From positions 2,961,501 through 3,025,500 of the forward strand of contig NZ_CP126107.1 in NCBI RefSeq assembly GCF_030123365.1: DNA of 64,000 nucleotides, written 5' to 3'. Each line of letters opens with the position of its first letter. Position 1 is the stretch's first letter. Below are positions 33,935 to 44,619 of this stretch, one piece after another. The notes beneath the pieces were generated by a model, which was not told where the DNA came from, ran no database searches, and was given only the letters and a program-made list of their open reading frames with translations. The stretch is from Neobacillus sp. SuZ13 (GTDB lineage Bacteria; Bacillota; Bacilli; Bacillales; Cytobacillaceae). Both the position numbers and the translations under genes were made by a program.

Positions 33935-34518
33935 CGTTCTAACAATTTGGTGTAATTTGACAAACTGGTTGATGATCGACTTGCATTTATTTGTCAATGA
34001 TTACGGCCATTGAAATGTACCACATCTGACATAATTTTTACCACCGAATGACAAAGAATGCAACAAAGAATGACAGACTGTTAACTACTGCAATCCATCT
34101 GGTGATAAAAGATAAAAAACCATAGTTTTGAGTATCAAAATGTTATAAAAAATTGATTTTCTATTAGATCAGTTTTCTGCAAACGTTCCAGATTAACCCT
34201 TGTATTACGTAGTAGACTTATACTACGCAGTAAAAATGGCCTTACACTTAAACGATATATGGAATTCCAAAACAAACAGAAACAAAAAAGTTAATAAGCA
34301 TAAGTAGGAATGTATCTACTCATTTTTGTTTTTAAGACCAAGAGTATTTCATCGGAGAAGTATATAACCTAATCTATAAAGGTTAGTAGAGGAAAAGGCA
34401 AAATGTAAGCAACTTCAACTTAGTAATTAAAGTACTAGTGTTTTAAATTAAATGATGATAAATGGATAATTGTGGTGTAAAATGTATTTGAAATTTACTA
34501 ATTCTTGGAGTGATTTTT
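33935..34518. other. Non-coding stretch
   Basis: AT-rich, no gene or clear structural element seen, apart from GTAGTAGACTTATACTACGCAG near 34208, a short inverted repeat (GTAGTA / TACTAC). Confidence 0.4.
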
Positions 34519-35034
34519 ATGTTAAAAAATCTATTTAAGAGGAAAACAGATCTAGACGAATTATCCTCATCTAATATTGATGAAGTCGACGAATTTGATA
34601 TTGAAGAAGAACTAGTTGCTGAATTAAAAGATGAAGCAGAAAAACTGAATGCTGAAGATATAAACCAACACGAAGAGTATTTCTCTGAGGAAAAGTTTTG
34701 GACTAAGGTTCAAAAATTTTCTAGAAGAGCTGGAACTTCTGTAGTCTACGCCGTTCTATTACTTTATTACACACTCCAAAAGCCAGATGTACCATTAAAA
34801 GTTAAAGCAACCATTGTTGGGGCTTTAGGTTACTTTATTTTACCTCTAGATGTTATACCCGACTTAGCAGTTGGTGTAGGATATACTGACGACTTAAGTG
34901 TTGTAATATTCGCTTTAATTCAAGTAGCTTTATATGTGGATGATGAAATTAAAATGCAGGCCAAAAATAAACTAAGAGATTTATTTGGCAATAATATAGA
35001 TACAACTGAGATTGATAATAAACTAGGTAGATAA
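34519..35034 (+). CDS. YkvA family protein (DUF1232) with acidic N-terminal extension
   Basis: A 171-residue protein. Residues ~12-60 are strikingly acidic (DELSSSNIDEVDEFDIEEELVAEL), followed by the DUF1232 core YFILPLDVIPDLAVGVGYTDDLSVV (here LPLDVIPD in place of SPIDLIPD) and a further amphipathic segment. ATG 34519 follows TTGGAGTGA. Function unknown. Paralogue of 18050-18430. Confidence 0.85.
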   Translation: MLKNLFKRKTDLDELSSSNIDEVDEFDIEEELVAELKDEAEKLNAEDINQHEEYFSEEKFWTKVQKFSRRAGTSVVYAVLLLYYTLQKPDVPLKVKATIVGALGYFILPLDVIPDLAVGVGYTDDLSVVIFALIQVALYVDDEIKMQAKNKLRDLFGNNIDTTEIDNKLGR

Positions 35035-35044
35035 TGATATTATG

Positions 35045-35075
35045 AGTCTGTTTCCAAAGTTTTTGGAAACAGACT
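35045..35075 (+). terminator. Terminator after the YkvA gene
   Basis: AGTCTGTTTCCAAA / TTGGAAACAGACT followed by TTATTTTTTT. Confidence 0.85.
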
Positions 35076-35245
35076 TTATTTTTTTGGATTTGTGGTAAGA
35101 ACTTTAACGTTTTATTGGAGTTTAAATACATGGAGAATTAGACGAATCACTAATAAGCTGCAAAACAAATTCATTTGTTGCACAGTACAAATATATTATT
35201 TAAATGAAAATGATATTCCACAAACGGCGTGATAGCGGAATACCA

Positions 35246-35289
35246 AAAGCCTAAATCCTCGGTGAAAATAAAAGAGGATTTAGGCTTTT
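35246..35289 (+). terminator. Terminator-like hairpin without an upstream gene
   Basis: AAAAGCCTAAATCCTC / GAGGATTTAGGCTTTTTT. It precedes the 52-bp repeat, as at 22481. Confidence 0.7.
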
Positions 35290-35309
35290 TTACTTCGCTT
35301 TTTTATTAA

Positions 35310-35361
35310 TGCCCCTGCCAAGGAACTTAATTTTACCATAAATGAGAGGTAAGTGTTTAGC
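35310..35361. repeat. 52-bp dispersed repeat, copy 2
   Basis: Matches 22524-22575 with a few substitutions. Confidence 0.85.
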
Positions 35362-35502
35362 ATTTCGAGGTCATGTTGAACATGATATACAACACCTCAA
35401 CATTAATATGGGTTAAAGCATTCTTTAGGGAAAAAAGAGAATTTTTGAGAAATATTGAGTTTCACATATCCATCACGCACCCATTAAACTAATTCAGGGG
35501 TG

Positions 35503-35637
35503 ATGAATGTGTTACATCGAAATCAATTTGATATAACTGAGTATAATCAAAAGTATTTTCGTCCTTCTTGCTCACCAGTTTTAAATTTGAGATTTGACAC
35601 TTGGAAGTTGTTTAATTCTTATTTTGATTCTAATTAA
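35503..35637 (+). CDS. Possible small protein (44 aa)
   Basis: Frame MNVLHRNQFDITEYNQKYFRP... ends at 35637. A CAGGGGTG motif lies directly before the ATG, closer than usual. Not recognised; the only other candidate in the gene-poor 35076-35882 stretch. Confidence 0.3.
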   Translation: MNVLHRNQFDITEYNQKYFRPSCSPVLNLRFDTWKLFNSYFDSN

Positions 35638-35882
35638 GATAAAAAACACTAACAAATTCATATTCCAAAAGAGTACACCAATATGAAAAACACAATTCTT
35701 AATTAATAAGGTAAAAACTATAAAATTTTAAATGAAGAAGAATTTATTCAATTAATTAACCGGTAAGTAAGAAGAGAACATTCGTTCTATTTTGATTTTA
35801 AATATGATAAACTATAAATGGAATAGAATAGGATTTCACAAGGGTGGTCGGCTTACTCCTAGCAGACAGGGGGTGATGCTGA

Positions 35883-35963
35883 ATGACAGTTTTTGAAGCT
35901 TTAATGATTGCGATTGCTTTTGCTAGTTTAATCGTAGCCATACTGTCATTTAAACAAAAATAA
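35883..35963 (+). CDS. Putative holin-like toxin (type I toxin-antitoxin)
   Basis: A 26-residue single-helix peptide, MTVFEALMIAIAFASLIVA.. ending SFKQK, matching the putative holin-like toxin family of Bacilli (relatives of TxpA/BsrG). The long leader GGTGGTCGGCTTACTCCTAG and RBS CAGGGGGTGAT are typical of these loci. Toxicity would come from membrane insertion; the antitoxin is expected to be an antisense RNA from the 3' region, where two hairpins follow. Confidence 0.8.
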   Translation: MTVFEALMIAIAFASLIVAILSFKQK

Positions 35964-35994
35964 TCCACCCTTGAGTTAACGGCTCGGGTGGATT
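35962..35994 (+). terminator. Hairpin at the toxin stop codon
   Basis: AATCCACCC / GGGTGGATT. Its stem partly covers the stop; no T run follows, so it may be an RNA-RNA contact structure rather than a terminator. Confidence 0.5.
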
Positions 35995-36040
35995 ATCACA
36001 CCAATTAGCTGATCCCCTATGTGGGAACCGTCTATTGCTG

Positions 36041-36068
36041 GACCGGACATGTTGCTGCATGTCTGGTC
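36041..36068 (+). terminator. Terminator of the toxin transcript
   Basis: GACCGGACATG / CATGTCTGGTC followed by TTTTTTAATTT. Confidence 0.85.
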
Positions 36069-36223
36069 TTTTTTAATTTATTCATTATTAATTTTATTAT
36101 AACTCATTTCTATACAATCGCAAATTTTTCAATAACATACAACAGTCCAGAAGAGAAAGATATGAAAGTAACATGGATAGAATATTAAAAAATATTAAAT
36201 ATCCAAAGATAATCATAAACACG

Positions 36224-36252
36224 AACGCCCACTATCTACAATAGTGAGCGTT
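36224..36252 (-). terminator. Hairpin downstream of the ImmA-like gene
   Basis: AACGCCCACTAT / ATAGTGAGCGTT; weak T tail. Confidence 0.5.
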
Positions 36253-36288
36253 TTCCATAAAGTGAACCTCATATCCAGTTATTTTAAA

Positions 36289-36738
36289 TCAATGCACTTT
36301 TAGCAGCGTTTTATCAATTTCACGAATTTGATCATAGGAATTCACTAATCTTTCAGGTACCAACGTTCTGCCAAGATCCCAGGCATTGTTTTCTATTTTT
36401 GCTAGAAATTCTGCTTTTTCATCATCCTCAAAATACTTTAACACCCGTAAATCATGTTTGTTGTTCTTGAAGACTAAATGATAACCGAGCTGACGATAGA
36501 GAATAAGTTTGACGCAGTCTTCATCTGTCGCTTTAATTTTAAAGTTAATATTCGCTATGTATCCATTAATTTGTAAATAATTAAACTTAAGGGTATTAGT
36601 AGAAACGTTAAAACTCATCGGTGCCGGCAGGGTATTGTTAAATACATAATCAATCGTTATTTTGTGCTCTTCCAATGTATTTTCTATAATTCTCTCAATA
36701 TCTCTTATATAAAGCATCTTTTCGACACAACCTTTCAA
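36289..36738 (-). CDS. ImmA/IrrE-like protein with degenerate metal site
   Basis: A 149-residue protein starting at TTG 36738, chosen because AAAGGAGAGG precedes it. The segment LILYRQLGYHLVFKN sits where ImmA/IrrE peptidases have HELGHHL, and the later ENNAWDLGRTLVPERL matches their E-x2-A-(N/D)-x-F-A-x2-L-x-x-P pattern. The HExxH zinc site is lost (YRQLGYH keeps only the last His), so it is probably not a protease. No SOS- or phage-type repressor gene is adjacent. A truncated copy lies at 22593-22735. Confidence 0.6.
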   Translation of the reverse strand: MKGCVEKMLYIRDIERIIENTLEEHKITIDYVFNNTLPAPMSFNVSTNTLKFNYLQINGYIANINFKIKATDEDCVKLILYRQLGYHLVFKNNKHDLRVLKYFEDDEKAEFLAKIENNAWDLGRTLVPERLVNSYDQIREIDKTLLKVH

Positions 36739-36914
36739 AAAACCTCTCCTTTTTATTTTTAAGAAATCATTGTGGAAAGTAAATCCGACTATGTACCTAT
36801 AGACGTTATTCGTGTCGTTTTGTTGATTAACTTTTTGCACTTCCGGTCCATCGACTTAAAAAAGGTAATTCTTAAGAAGTTCCTACCAGGCCAAAAAAAG
36901 TGGAGGTAAGACCA

Positions 36915-37098
36915 ATGAATAGATATATTGCATTTCAAAAAATTATTGAGCCTAACAGCTTTACCAAAGCAGCAGAAGCACTCGGATATTCACAATCAGC
37001 TATCAGCCAAATGGTTAATTGTCGATTAAACTACTTTATTGTTCTCGTGTGGGAGTGAAATTGACATTAGAAGAGGAGGGGGAAGATTTATCATATAA
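36915..37098 (+). pseudogene. LysR-family regulator remnant
   Basis: MNRYIAFQKIIEPNSFTKAAEALGYSQSAISQMV is a LysR HTH. After it the frame breaks; one frame over reads CSRVGVKLTLEEEGEDLSY, the end of the HTH-wing region, and then everything else is missing. GTGGAGGT precedes the ATG. Confidence 0.85.
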
Positions 37099-37106
37099 AA
37101 AATGGT

Positions 37107-37138
37107 GGCACAGACCAATTTCTGGGTCTGTGCGCTAA
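37107..37138 (-). terminator. Terminator of the CBS-domain gene
   Basis: GCACAGACC / GGTCTGTGC, with ATTTTTTAT on the minus-strand 3' side. Confidence 0.7.
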
Positions 37139-37153
37139 TTAAAAGTCCTTTAC

Positions 37154-37588
37154 TTATTGTTGAGGTGCGGAAGGAGTTGAAATACTTTGTAATGCCTGTT
37201 CCGCTTCGTTTGCATATTGATTTTGTACCGCTAAATCACCTAAAGCAACCATTCCTACTATTTGTCCATTCTCGATTACCGGCAATCGGCGAATTTGCTG
37301 CTGTGCCATCAAATTTGCTGCTTGATGAACATCCATATCAGGTGTACCTTGTACGATTTGCTGTGCAGTCATGACTTGAGATACTGGTGTTTGTGCATTT
37401 TCTCCTTGTGCTGTCGTACGAAGGGTAATATCACGATCCGTTACAATTCCAACCATTTGTCTGCTGTTATTTACAACTGGGATAGCTCCAATATTATATT
37501 CGCTCATTAACGCTGCTGCTTCCTGTACGGTCTGTGTTTCGTTAACTGTAACAATATTTGATGTCATTATATCTCTTAATTGTGCCAT
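37154..37588 (-). CDS. CBS-domain protein (YhcV-like)
   Basis: A 144-residue protein made of two CBS domains: LRDIMTSNIVTVNETQTVQEAAALMSE..IGAIPVV..VGIVTDRDI and VMTAQQIVQGTPDMDVHQAANLMAQQQIRRLPVI..VGMVALGDLAV. CBS pairs bind adenosine nucleotides. The C-terminal tail ALQSISTPSAPQQ is close to that of the paralogue at 53267-53701. RBS TTGGAGGTAG precedes the ATG. Partner protein unknown. Confidence 0.92.
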   Translation of the reverse strand: MAQLRDIMTSNIVTVNETQTVQEAAALMSEYNIGAIPVVNNSRQMVGIVTDRDITLRTTAQGENAQTPVSQVMTAQQIVQGTPDMDVHQAANLMAQQQIRRLPVIENGQIVGMVALGDLAVQNQYANEAEQALQSISTPSAPQQ

Positions 37589-37685
37589 GACACTACCTCC
37601 AATTAAATTTATCCTTTATAGGATAGGGTACTTTGGTGATATTATTAATGGTAATTTTTTTCAAATATAAGCTGTATAGTTTTTT

Positions 37686-37765
37686 ATTAAAATGTTCAAC
37701 TAAAGGGTGCAAGAGTTGAAGATCCGAGTGCCAGAAATGGCAGCTTTCTTTTTCAACTAAGGTGT
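37686..37765 (+). repeat. Hairpin repeat element of the 'GGGTGCAAGAGTTGAAG' family
   Basis: CAACTAAAGGGTGCAAGAGTTGAAGATCC, then GTGCCAGAAATGGCAGC and a T-rich tail. The 37589-37924 gap holds nothing else. Confidence 0.55.
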
Positions 37766-37924
37766 AGGTTAGTTTTAGTAGAAACTAGGTTATTCGCACT
37801 TATTCTTACTCTAAAAAATACCTATATTTAAATTTTTTGTTATTATCTAGTTTTTAAAGCTATCTACATATTAGGTATGTATTTAACAAATAATAACAAA
37901 AAATTAAAAAGAATGAGAGAAATG

Positions 37925-38548
37925 ATGGATTTTTTCGACGATCTACCTACCTTACCTTAAATATTTAAGGCATTGTTAATTTTTTTGGCTGTAATTATGC
38001 TTTTGCATATCGCAGGAAAGAGATCGCTTGCAGAAACGACAGTTTCGGAAGCAGTGTTAAGGATTTCGATTGGTGCTGTACTAATCCAACCTTTAGCATT
38101 AAAAAATGAATGGGAAGCAATATATGCTGGAACTTTGCTTATTATAGGAATTGTAATATTAGCGAAAATACAAATATGGATACCAAAATCCAGAAAGTTT
38201 ATTATTGGAGTCCCATCAGTACTAATTAATGATGGAAAGATGAAATTAGAAGAGCTTAAAAAAGCCAGACTAACGACAGATGAGCTACAAGGTTCACTTC
38301 GCCTAAAAAACATAGGAAATGTCGAAGATGTAGAATTGGCGATATTAAAGTCCAATGGTAGATATCGACTACCCTTAAGCCAAACAAAGTACCTTCAACT
38401 AAAGAAGATATTCAAAAAATTTTGGATATATTAGCTTAAAATGGTATTCGTCCCTCATCACAAACCCAGTCTGAAGCGAAAACTCCACCATTATTTCAAG
38501 AAGCATATGACGAGGGAAAAATTGTGGACAATTTGCCTCAGGTACATT
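37925..38548 (+). pseudogene. DUF421 (YetF-like) membrane protein gene, inactivated
   Basis: The longest intact part (37973-38360) has two membrane helices and the DUF421 core (HIAGKRSLAETTVSEAVLRISIGA, PSVLINDGKMKLEELKKARLTTDELQGSLRLKNIGNVEDVELAIL). The upstream ATG frame has a TAA near 37961, a frameshift occurs near 38370 (PNKVPSTKEDIQKILDILA continues one frame over), and another in-frame TAA precedes SSQTQSEAKTPPLFQEAYDEG. Three lesions make it a pseudogene. Confidence 0.85.
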
Positions 38549-38589
38549 AAATAAGCTACCTTTTTTTGTCGTTAGGACAACTCATACTA

Positions 38590-38660
38590 AAGCATTGTTC
38601 TTCAACTAAGGTGAGCAGGAGTTAAAGATAAAGGTCGCTTCGGCGATCTTTTTAGTTTGT
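38590..38660 (+). repeat. Hairpin repeat element of the 'GGGTGCAAGAGTTGAAG' family
   Basis: CAACTAAGGTGAGCAGGAGTTAAAGATAAAGG, a short GGTCGC TTCG GCGATC hairpin and TTTTTAGTTTGTTGAACAAAC. Confidence 0.5.
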
Positions 38661-38692
38661 TGAACAAACAGATCAGTTTAGTTTATGTAAAC

Positions 38693-38824
38693 ATGGGCCT
38701 CAGGTGCGGATGTTCTATATGGAACGTATACCCTTACGCCGATGGCGAGAATGTAGAAGGATTCAAAGTAATAGAGACAGCATCAAGCAAGATTAACTTC
38801 TTACATAAATTCAAAAAGAAGTGA
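38693..38824 (+). CDS. Possible small protein or gene fragment (43 aa)
   Basis: Frame MGLRCGCSIWNVYPYADGENVEG.. ends at 38824 within the stem of a terminator (AGAAGTGACC / GGTCACTTCT). No clear RBS. It reads like the C-terminal end of a larger protein. Confidence 0.3.
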   Translation: MGLRCGCSIWNVYPYADGENVEGFKVIETASSKINFLHKFKKK

Positions 38825-39068
38825 CCGATTCCGGTCACTTCTTTTGTACGCTTAGATGCACTATTGATATCGGAACAATATTGGAAAGAAAACCGCTTTT
38901 GAATATGTTTGAAAACAAAATTACAAAAGTTAAAGTTGAAGTTGAAGTTCGCTGCGACGGGCTTTTTTCTTTAACTCTTTCTAATTTAATTATACCATTT
39001 AAAAAATGGCAAATATAGACTGTTTATTCCCATTTACAACTGCTAAAATTCAATAGAAACTTTAATGA

Positions 39069-41687
<2,619 letters not shown>

Positions 41688-41726
41688 TTGCTATAAATTA
41701 AATATTTCAAAGGTGTTGTTATTTTT

Positions 41727-42203
41727 TTGGAACAAGCAAGAATGTACAGAATATCAGTGTTATTAATTTTAGTTTTTATGGTTGCTGGGATATTTTTAGG
41801 AATATTGTGCATCTTGGCTTTTAGTGCTGCCCCGATTGTGTCAATTATGTTGTTCACTTGTTCTTTTTTCACGATAGGATCTTCGATTTACCTTTGGCGT
41901 AAAAGAAATGAAGGCAAAGAATTTTATTGGGATGCTGAGGGAATTGTAGTGGACTTAAACGGAAATAAGGTTTATTGGGATGAAATTGAGGATATTCAGT
42001 TTTTTAAAAATAGTGCATCCAGTTTTTCAAAGTCTACTGTAATTTACCCTCACTACACAAATCACGAAAAAATAAGAATTCGCCATAAGAAATGGATGCC
42101 AAAAACTGCACATTCAATAGATTGGATATTGATTGAAAAACCAAAGGAATATCACAAAAACTTGATGCAAGCTTGGGAAGAAAAAAAGAATTTGCCAAAA
42201 TAA
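41727..42203 (+). CDS. Membrane protein with C-terminal PH-like domain, unknown
   Basis: A 158-residue protein: two membrane helices (about residues 10-32 and 35-55) followed by a basic loop and a strand-rich soluble part (YWDAEGIVVDLNGNKVYWDEIEDIQFF), the pattern of small bacterial PH-domain membrane proteins. AAAGGTG precedes TTG 41727 at a somewhat long distance; ATG 41742 is an alternative. Confidence 0.65.
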   Translation: MEQARMYRISVLLILVFMVAGIFLGILCILAFSAAPIVSIMLFTCSFFTIGSSIYLWRKRNEGKEFYWDAEGIVVDLNGNKVYWDEIEDIQFFKNSASSFSKSTVIYPHYTNHEKIRIRHKKWMPKTAHSIDWILIEKPKEYHKNLMQAWEEKKNLPK

Positions 42204-42228
42204 AAATAAAAATTATATATTTCTTCTC

Positions 42229-42285
42229 CAACAAGAGGGTGCAAGATTTACAGATTAAGCTGCCATAATGGCAGCTTTTTTTATG
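42229..42285 (+). repeat. Hairpin repeat element acting as terminator
   Basis: AACAAGAGGGTGCAAGATTTACAGATT, then AAGCTGCCAT/ATGGCAGCTT with TTTTTT. Confidence 0.6.
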
Positions 42286-42493
42286 AACTTACCGGTGGGA
42301 GTATTTCAAAACCAAGGAAAGTTGACGGGCGAAATTGATTGTTATGGAGATGGAAAGATTATAAGATAACTTATTTCTGGTTATCTCTTTGTTTACAATA
42401 ACTTAACATAATATAACTTGAAGATAAGGTACTCTTGATATACGATACATAAGTAAATAGCTATATGTTAATATGTGTGGAGGAAACAAAAAT

Positions 42494-42841
42494 ATGTTAA
42501 ATTCATCAATCCAGTTAGAACGGGTTGCTAATGGTTTAAAGTTATTAGGAGATAAAACTAGGCTGACCATGGTCGCGATGCTAAAACACAGGGAGTGCTG
42601 TGTGTGTGAATTTCAAGAAGTGTTTGATATGACCCAGCCGTCCATTAGCCAGCATCTGCGGAAGTTAAAGGATTTAGGAATAGTTAAAGAAGAGCGAAAA
42701 GGTCAATGGATTTATTATTCCTTGAATTCGCACAGTGATTTTTACGGACTTATCGAAAATATTTTAGAACATGTACCTGTTCAGACAGAGAAAATAAAAC
42801 TGATTGAAACAAGCAGCCCTACGCTTCGTTGTGGTGGTTAA
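42494..42841 (+). CDS. arsR: ArsR family metalloregulator
   Basis: A 115-residue winged-HTH repressor. The metal-sensing motif in the first DNA-binding helices is ECCVCEF (ArsR ELCVCDL type), followed by the recognition helix MTQPSISQHLRKLKDLGIVKEERKGQWIYYSL. The C-terminus adds TLRCGG. I start at ATG 42494, after TGGAGGAAAC; the in-frame ATG 42473 lies before that RBS. It heads arsR-aquaporin-arsC and should release the operon in response to arsenite. Confidence 0.92.
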   Translation: MLNSSIQLERVANGLKLLGDKTRLTMVAMLKHRECCVCEFQEVFDMTQPSISQHLRKLKDLGIVKEERKGQWIYYSLNSHSDFYGLIENILEHVPVQTEKIKLIETSSPTLRCGG

Positions 42842-42871
42842 GTAATTGAAACTTCAAGGGGAAATATCAAA

Positions 42872-43513
42872 ATGAAAAAAAAATTAATCAGCGAATTTTT
42901 AGGAACCTATTTTCTTATATTTGCTGGGACGGGTGCTGTTGTAATTGATCATCTTACAAAGAGTTTAACTCATGTAGGTGTCGCCCTTACATTTGGGCTT
43001 GTTGTTATGGCATTAATTTTTACGTTTAGTCACCTCTCTGGTGCACATTTTAATCCTGCTGTCACTGTTGGATTTTTAATCCACGGAGATATAAATAAAA
43101 AGGAAGCACTTTATTATATCATTATTCAAATCGTTGCAGGCATTGTAGCCAGTGCAACCTTGTTGTGTTTATTTGGAAATGTTGCAACACTTGGAACCAC
43201 CTTACCAAGAGGTTCATGGGAACAATCGTTTATATTAGAATTTATTCTTACTTTTTTCTTGATGATGGTTATTTTTGGCTCTGCTGTTCATGGAAAAGCG
43301 GTAAAATCCTTTGCAGGAATTGCAATCGGTGCTACGGTGGGATTAGAAGCAATGTTTGCAGGTCCAATTTGTGGTGCCTCCATGAATCCTGCAAGGTCTA
43401 TTGGTCCAGCAATTGTATCAGGTACCACTCAACATTTATGGGTGTATATAGTGGCAACGATTTTAGGAGCAGGGTGTGCAGCAATTATTTATAAAATACT
43501 ACACGAAAAATAA
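42872..43513 (+). CDS. Aquaporin/aquaglyceroporin (MIP family), probable arsenite channel
   Basis: A 213-residue, six-helix MIP channel with both NPA boxes ([10 protein letters not shown] at 60-69; [10 protein letters not shown] at 170-179). Placed between arsR and arsC, in the position normally held by arsB or acr3, as in the aqpS-type ars operon of Sinorhizobium. There arsenate is reduced inside and arsenite leaves through the channel. No arsB/acr3 pump occurs in this window. Confidence 0.9.
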   Translation: MKKKLISEFLGTYFLIFAGTGAVVIDHLTKSLTHVGVALTFGLVVMALIFTFSHLSGAHFNPAVTVGFLIHGDINKKEALYYIIIQIVAGIVASATLLCLFGNVATLGTTLPRGSWEQSFILEFILTFFLMMVIFGSAVHGKAVKSFAGIAIGATVGLEAMFAGPICGASMNPARSIGPAIVSGTTQHLWVYIVATILGAGCAAIIYKILHEK

Positions 43514-43524
43514 AGGAGAACATC

Positions 43525-43944
43525 ATGACTAAAAAAACAATCTATTTCTTATGTACTGGTAATTCATGCAGAAGCCAAATGGCAGAAGGTTGGGCTAAAT
43601 TGCATTTAGGTAGTGAGTGGGAAGTGAAAAGTGCTGGCATTGAGGCGCACGGATTAAACCCAAATGCCGTAAAAGCGATGAAGGAAGCTGGTATTGATAT
43701 ATCTAAACAAACATCCGATGTTATCGACCCTGAAATTCTAAACAATGCTGATTTGGTTGTTACGTTATGCGGACATGCAGCAGATCATTGCCCAGTAACT
43801 CCTCCACAAGTAAAACGAGTACACTGGGGATTTGATGACCCTGCAAAGGCAGAGGGAACTGAAGAAGAAAAATGGGCATTCTTCCAACGTGTCCGAGATG
43901 AAATCGGGAATCGCATTAAGCGTTTTGCTGAAACTGGGGAGTAA
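43525..43944 (+). CDS. arsC: Arsenate reductase, thioredoxin-coupled (ArsC)
   Basis: A 139-residue low-molecular-weight phosphatase-fold reductase. P-loop nucleophile C10 in LCTGNSCRS, and the relay cysteines C82 and C89 in [10 protein letters not shown], exactly as in the S. aureus pI258 enzyme. It reduces arsenate to arsenite with thioredoxin. RBS AAAGGAG precedes the ATG. Last gene of the arsR-aquaporin-arsC set. Confidence 0.96.
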   Translation: MTKKTIYFLCTGNSCRSQMAEGWAKLHLGSEWEVKSAGIEAHGLNPNAVKAMKEAGIDISKQTSDVIDPEILNNADLVVTLCGHAADHCPVTPPQVKRVHWGFDDPAKAEGTEEEKWAFFQRVRDEIGNRIKRFAETGE

Positions 43945-44051
43945 GATGATTAAGTAGTCATTCTCCTGACATTAATTATCAAGCAAGTTTATTACTTTAT
44001 TTTAAAGCAGTGGATTAAAATAAATAGGCAATGCTAGAGGAGGGAATGGAC

Positions 44052-44330
44052 ATGAAAATCACTGACGAAGCTCGTGATGAGTTCAAAAAAATGTTCAATG
44101 AAGAGAATGCTAAAAACATTCGTATCTTTTTTGACGGCTTTGGCTGAGGGCAGCCAAGGATTGGACTGGCTCTGGATGAGCCGGAAGCAGACGATATTAT
44201 CGTCACTATAAATGACATAAAAGTAGCAATCGACCCTATAATTGAACCGAACACGGAAGATCTTATCCTTGATCGCAGCGGAAATGGTCATGGGATTTCA
44301 ATGATCGGTAATACGGGAAGATGCTGTTAA
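44052..44330 (+). CDS. HesB-like selenoprotein (in-frame TGA at 44145-44147 read as Sec32)
   Basis: If the TGA is read through, the frame gives a 92-residue HesB/IscA-like protein without a break: MKITDEARDEFKKMF..., NIRIFFDGFG-U-GQPRIGLALDEP, and GISMIGNTGRCC at the end. The usual family has Cys at this point, and HesB-like selenoproteins are known from other prokaryotes. AGAGGAGGGAATGG is a strong RBS, and the reading frame is conserved in character on both sides of the TGA. A hairpin follows the TGA at the right distance for a bacterial SECIS. It lies just after arsC. Confidence 0.85.
44166..44184 (+). promoter_or_regulatory. Candidate bacterial SECIS hairpin
   Basis: CTGGCTC-TGGAT-GAGCCGG, a 7-bp stem with a G-containing 5-nt loop, starting 18 bases after the TGA; suited to SelB binding. 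Confidence 0.6.
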
Positions 44331-44331
44331 A

Positions 44332-44350
44332 AAAAGACCTTTATGGTCTT
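44332..44350. terminator. Bidirectional terminator
   Basis: AAAAGACC TTTAT GGTCTTTT with T and A runs on both sides, between the HesB-like gene and the convergent small gene. Confidence 0.8.
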
Positions 44351-44352
44351 TT

Positions 44353-44553
44353 TTATTTTAATGCCAGTTCGTGATATGCATCTAAAAAACGTTGATACGT
44401 CTGAAAACCGTATTCGTCTGTGTTGCCATGAAAAAATAGCTCTATGGCAATCTCTTTAGCCTGGTCTAAGGTACAATTTCTCGATATTCTAATTAGGTTT
44501 AGATAAGATAAAAAATACTCCTTCTTTAATGTACCTGCATGATTCACAGTCAT
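44353..44553 (-). CDS. Hypothetical protein (66 aa)
   Basis: A 66-residue soluble protein (TVNHAGTLKKEYFLSYLNLIRISRNCTLDQAKEIAIELFFHG...). ATG 44553 is six bases after AAGGGGG; the ATG two codons upstream is too near. Predominantly helical; not recognised. It precedes the terminator shared with the HesB-like gene and follows the arsI unit by a 66-base gap. Confidence 0.6.
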   Translation of the reverse strand: MTVNHAGTLKKEYFLSYLNLIRISRNCTLDQAKEIAIELFFHGNTDEYGFQTYQRFLDAYHELALK

Positions 44554-44619
44554 AATCATCCCCCTTATATAAAAAGGATCTCAACCGAGGGTGAGACCCT
44601 TAGTAAAATGAAATGAACT

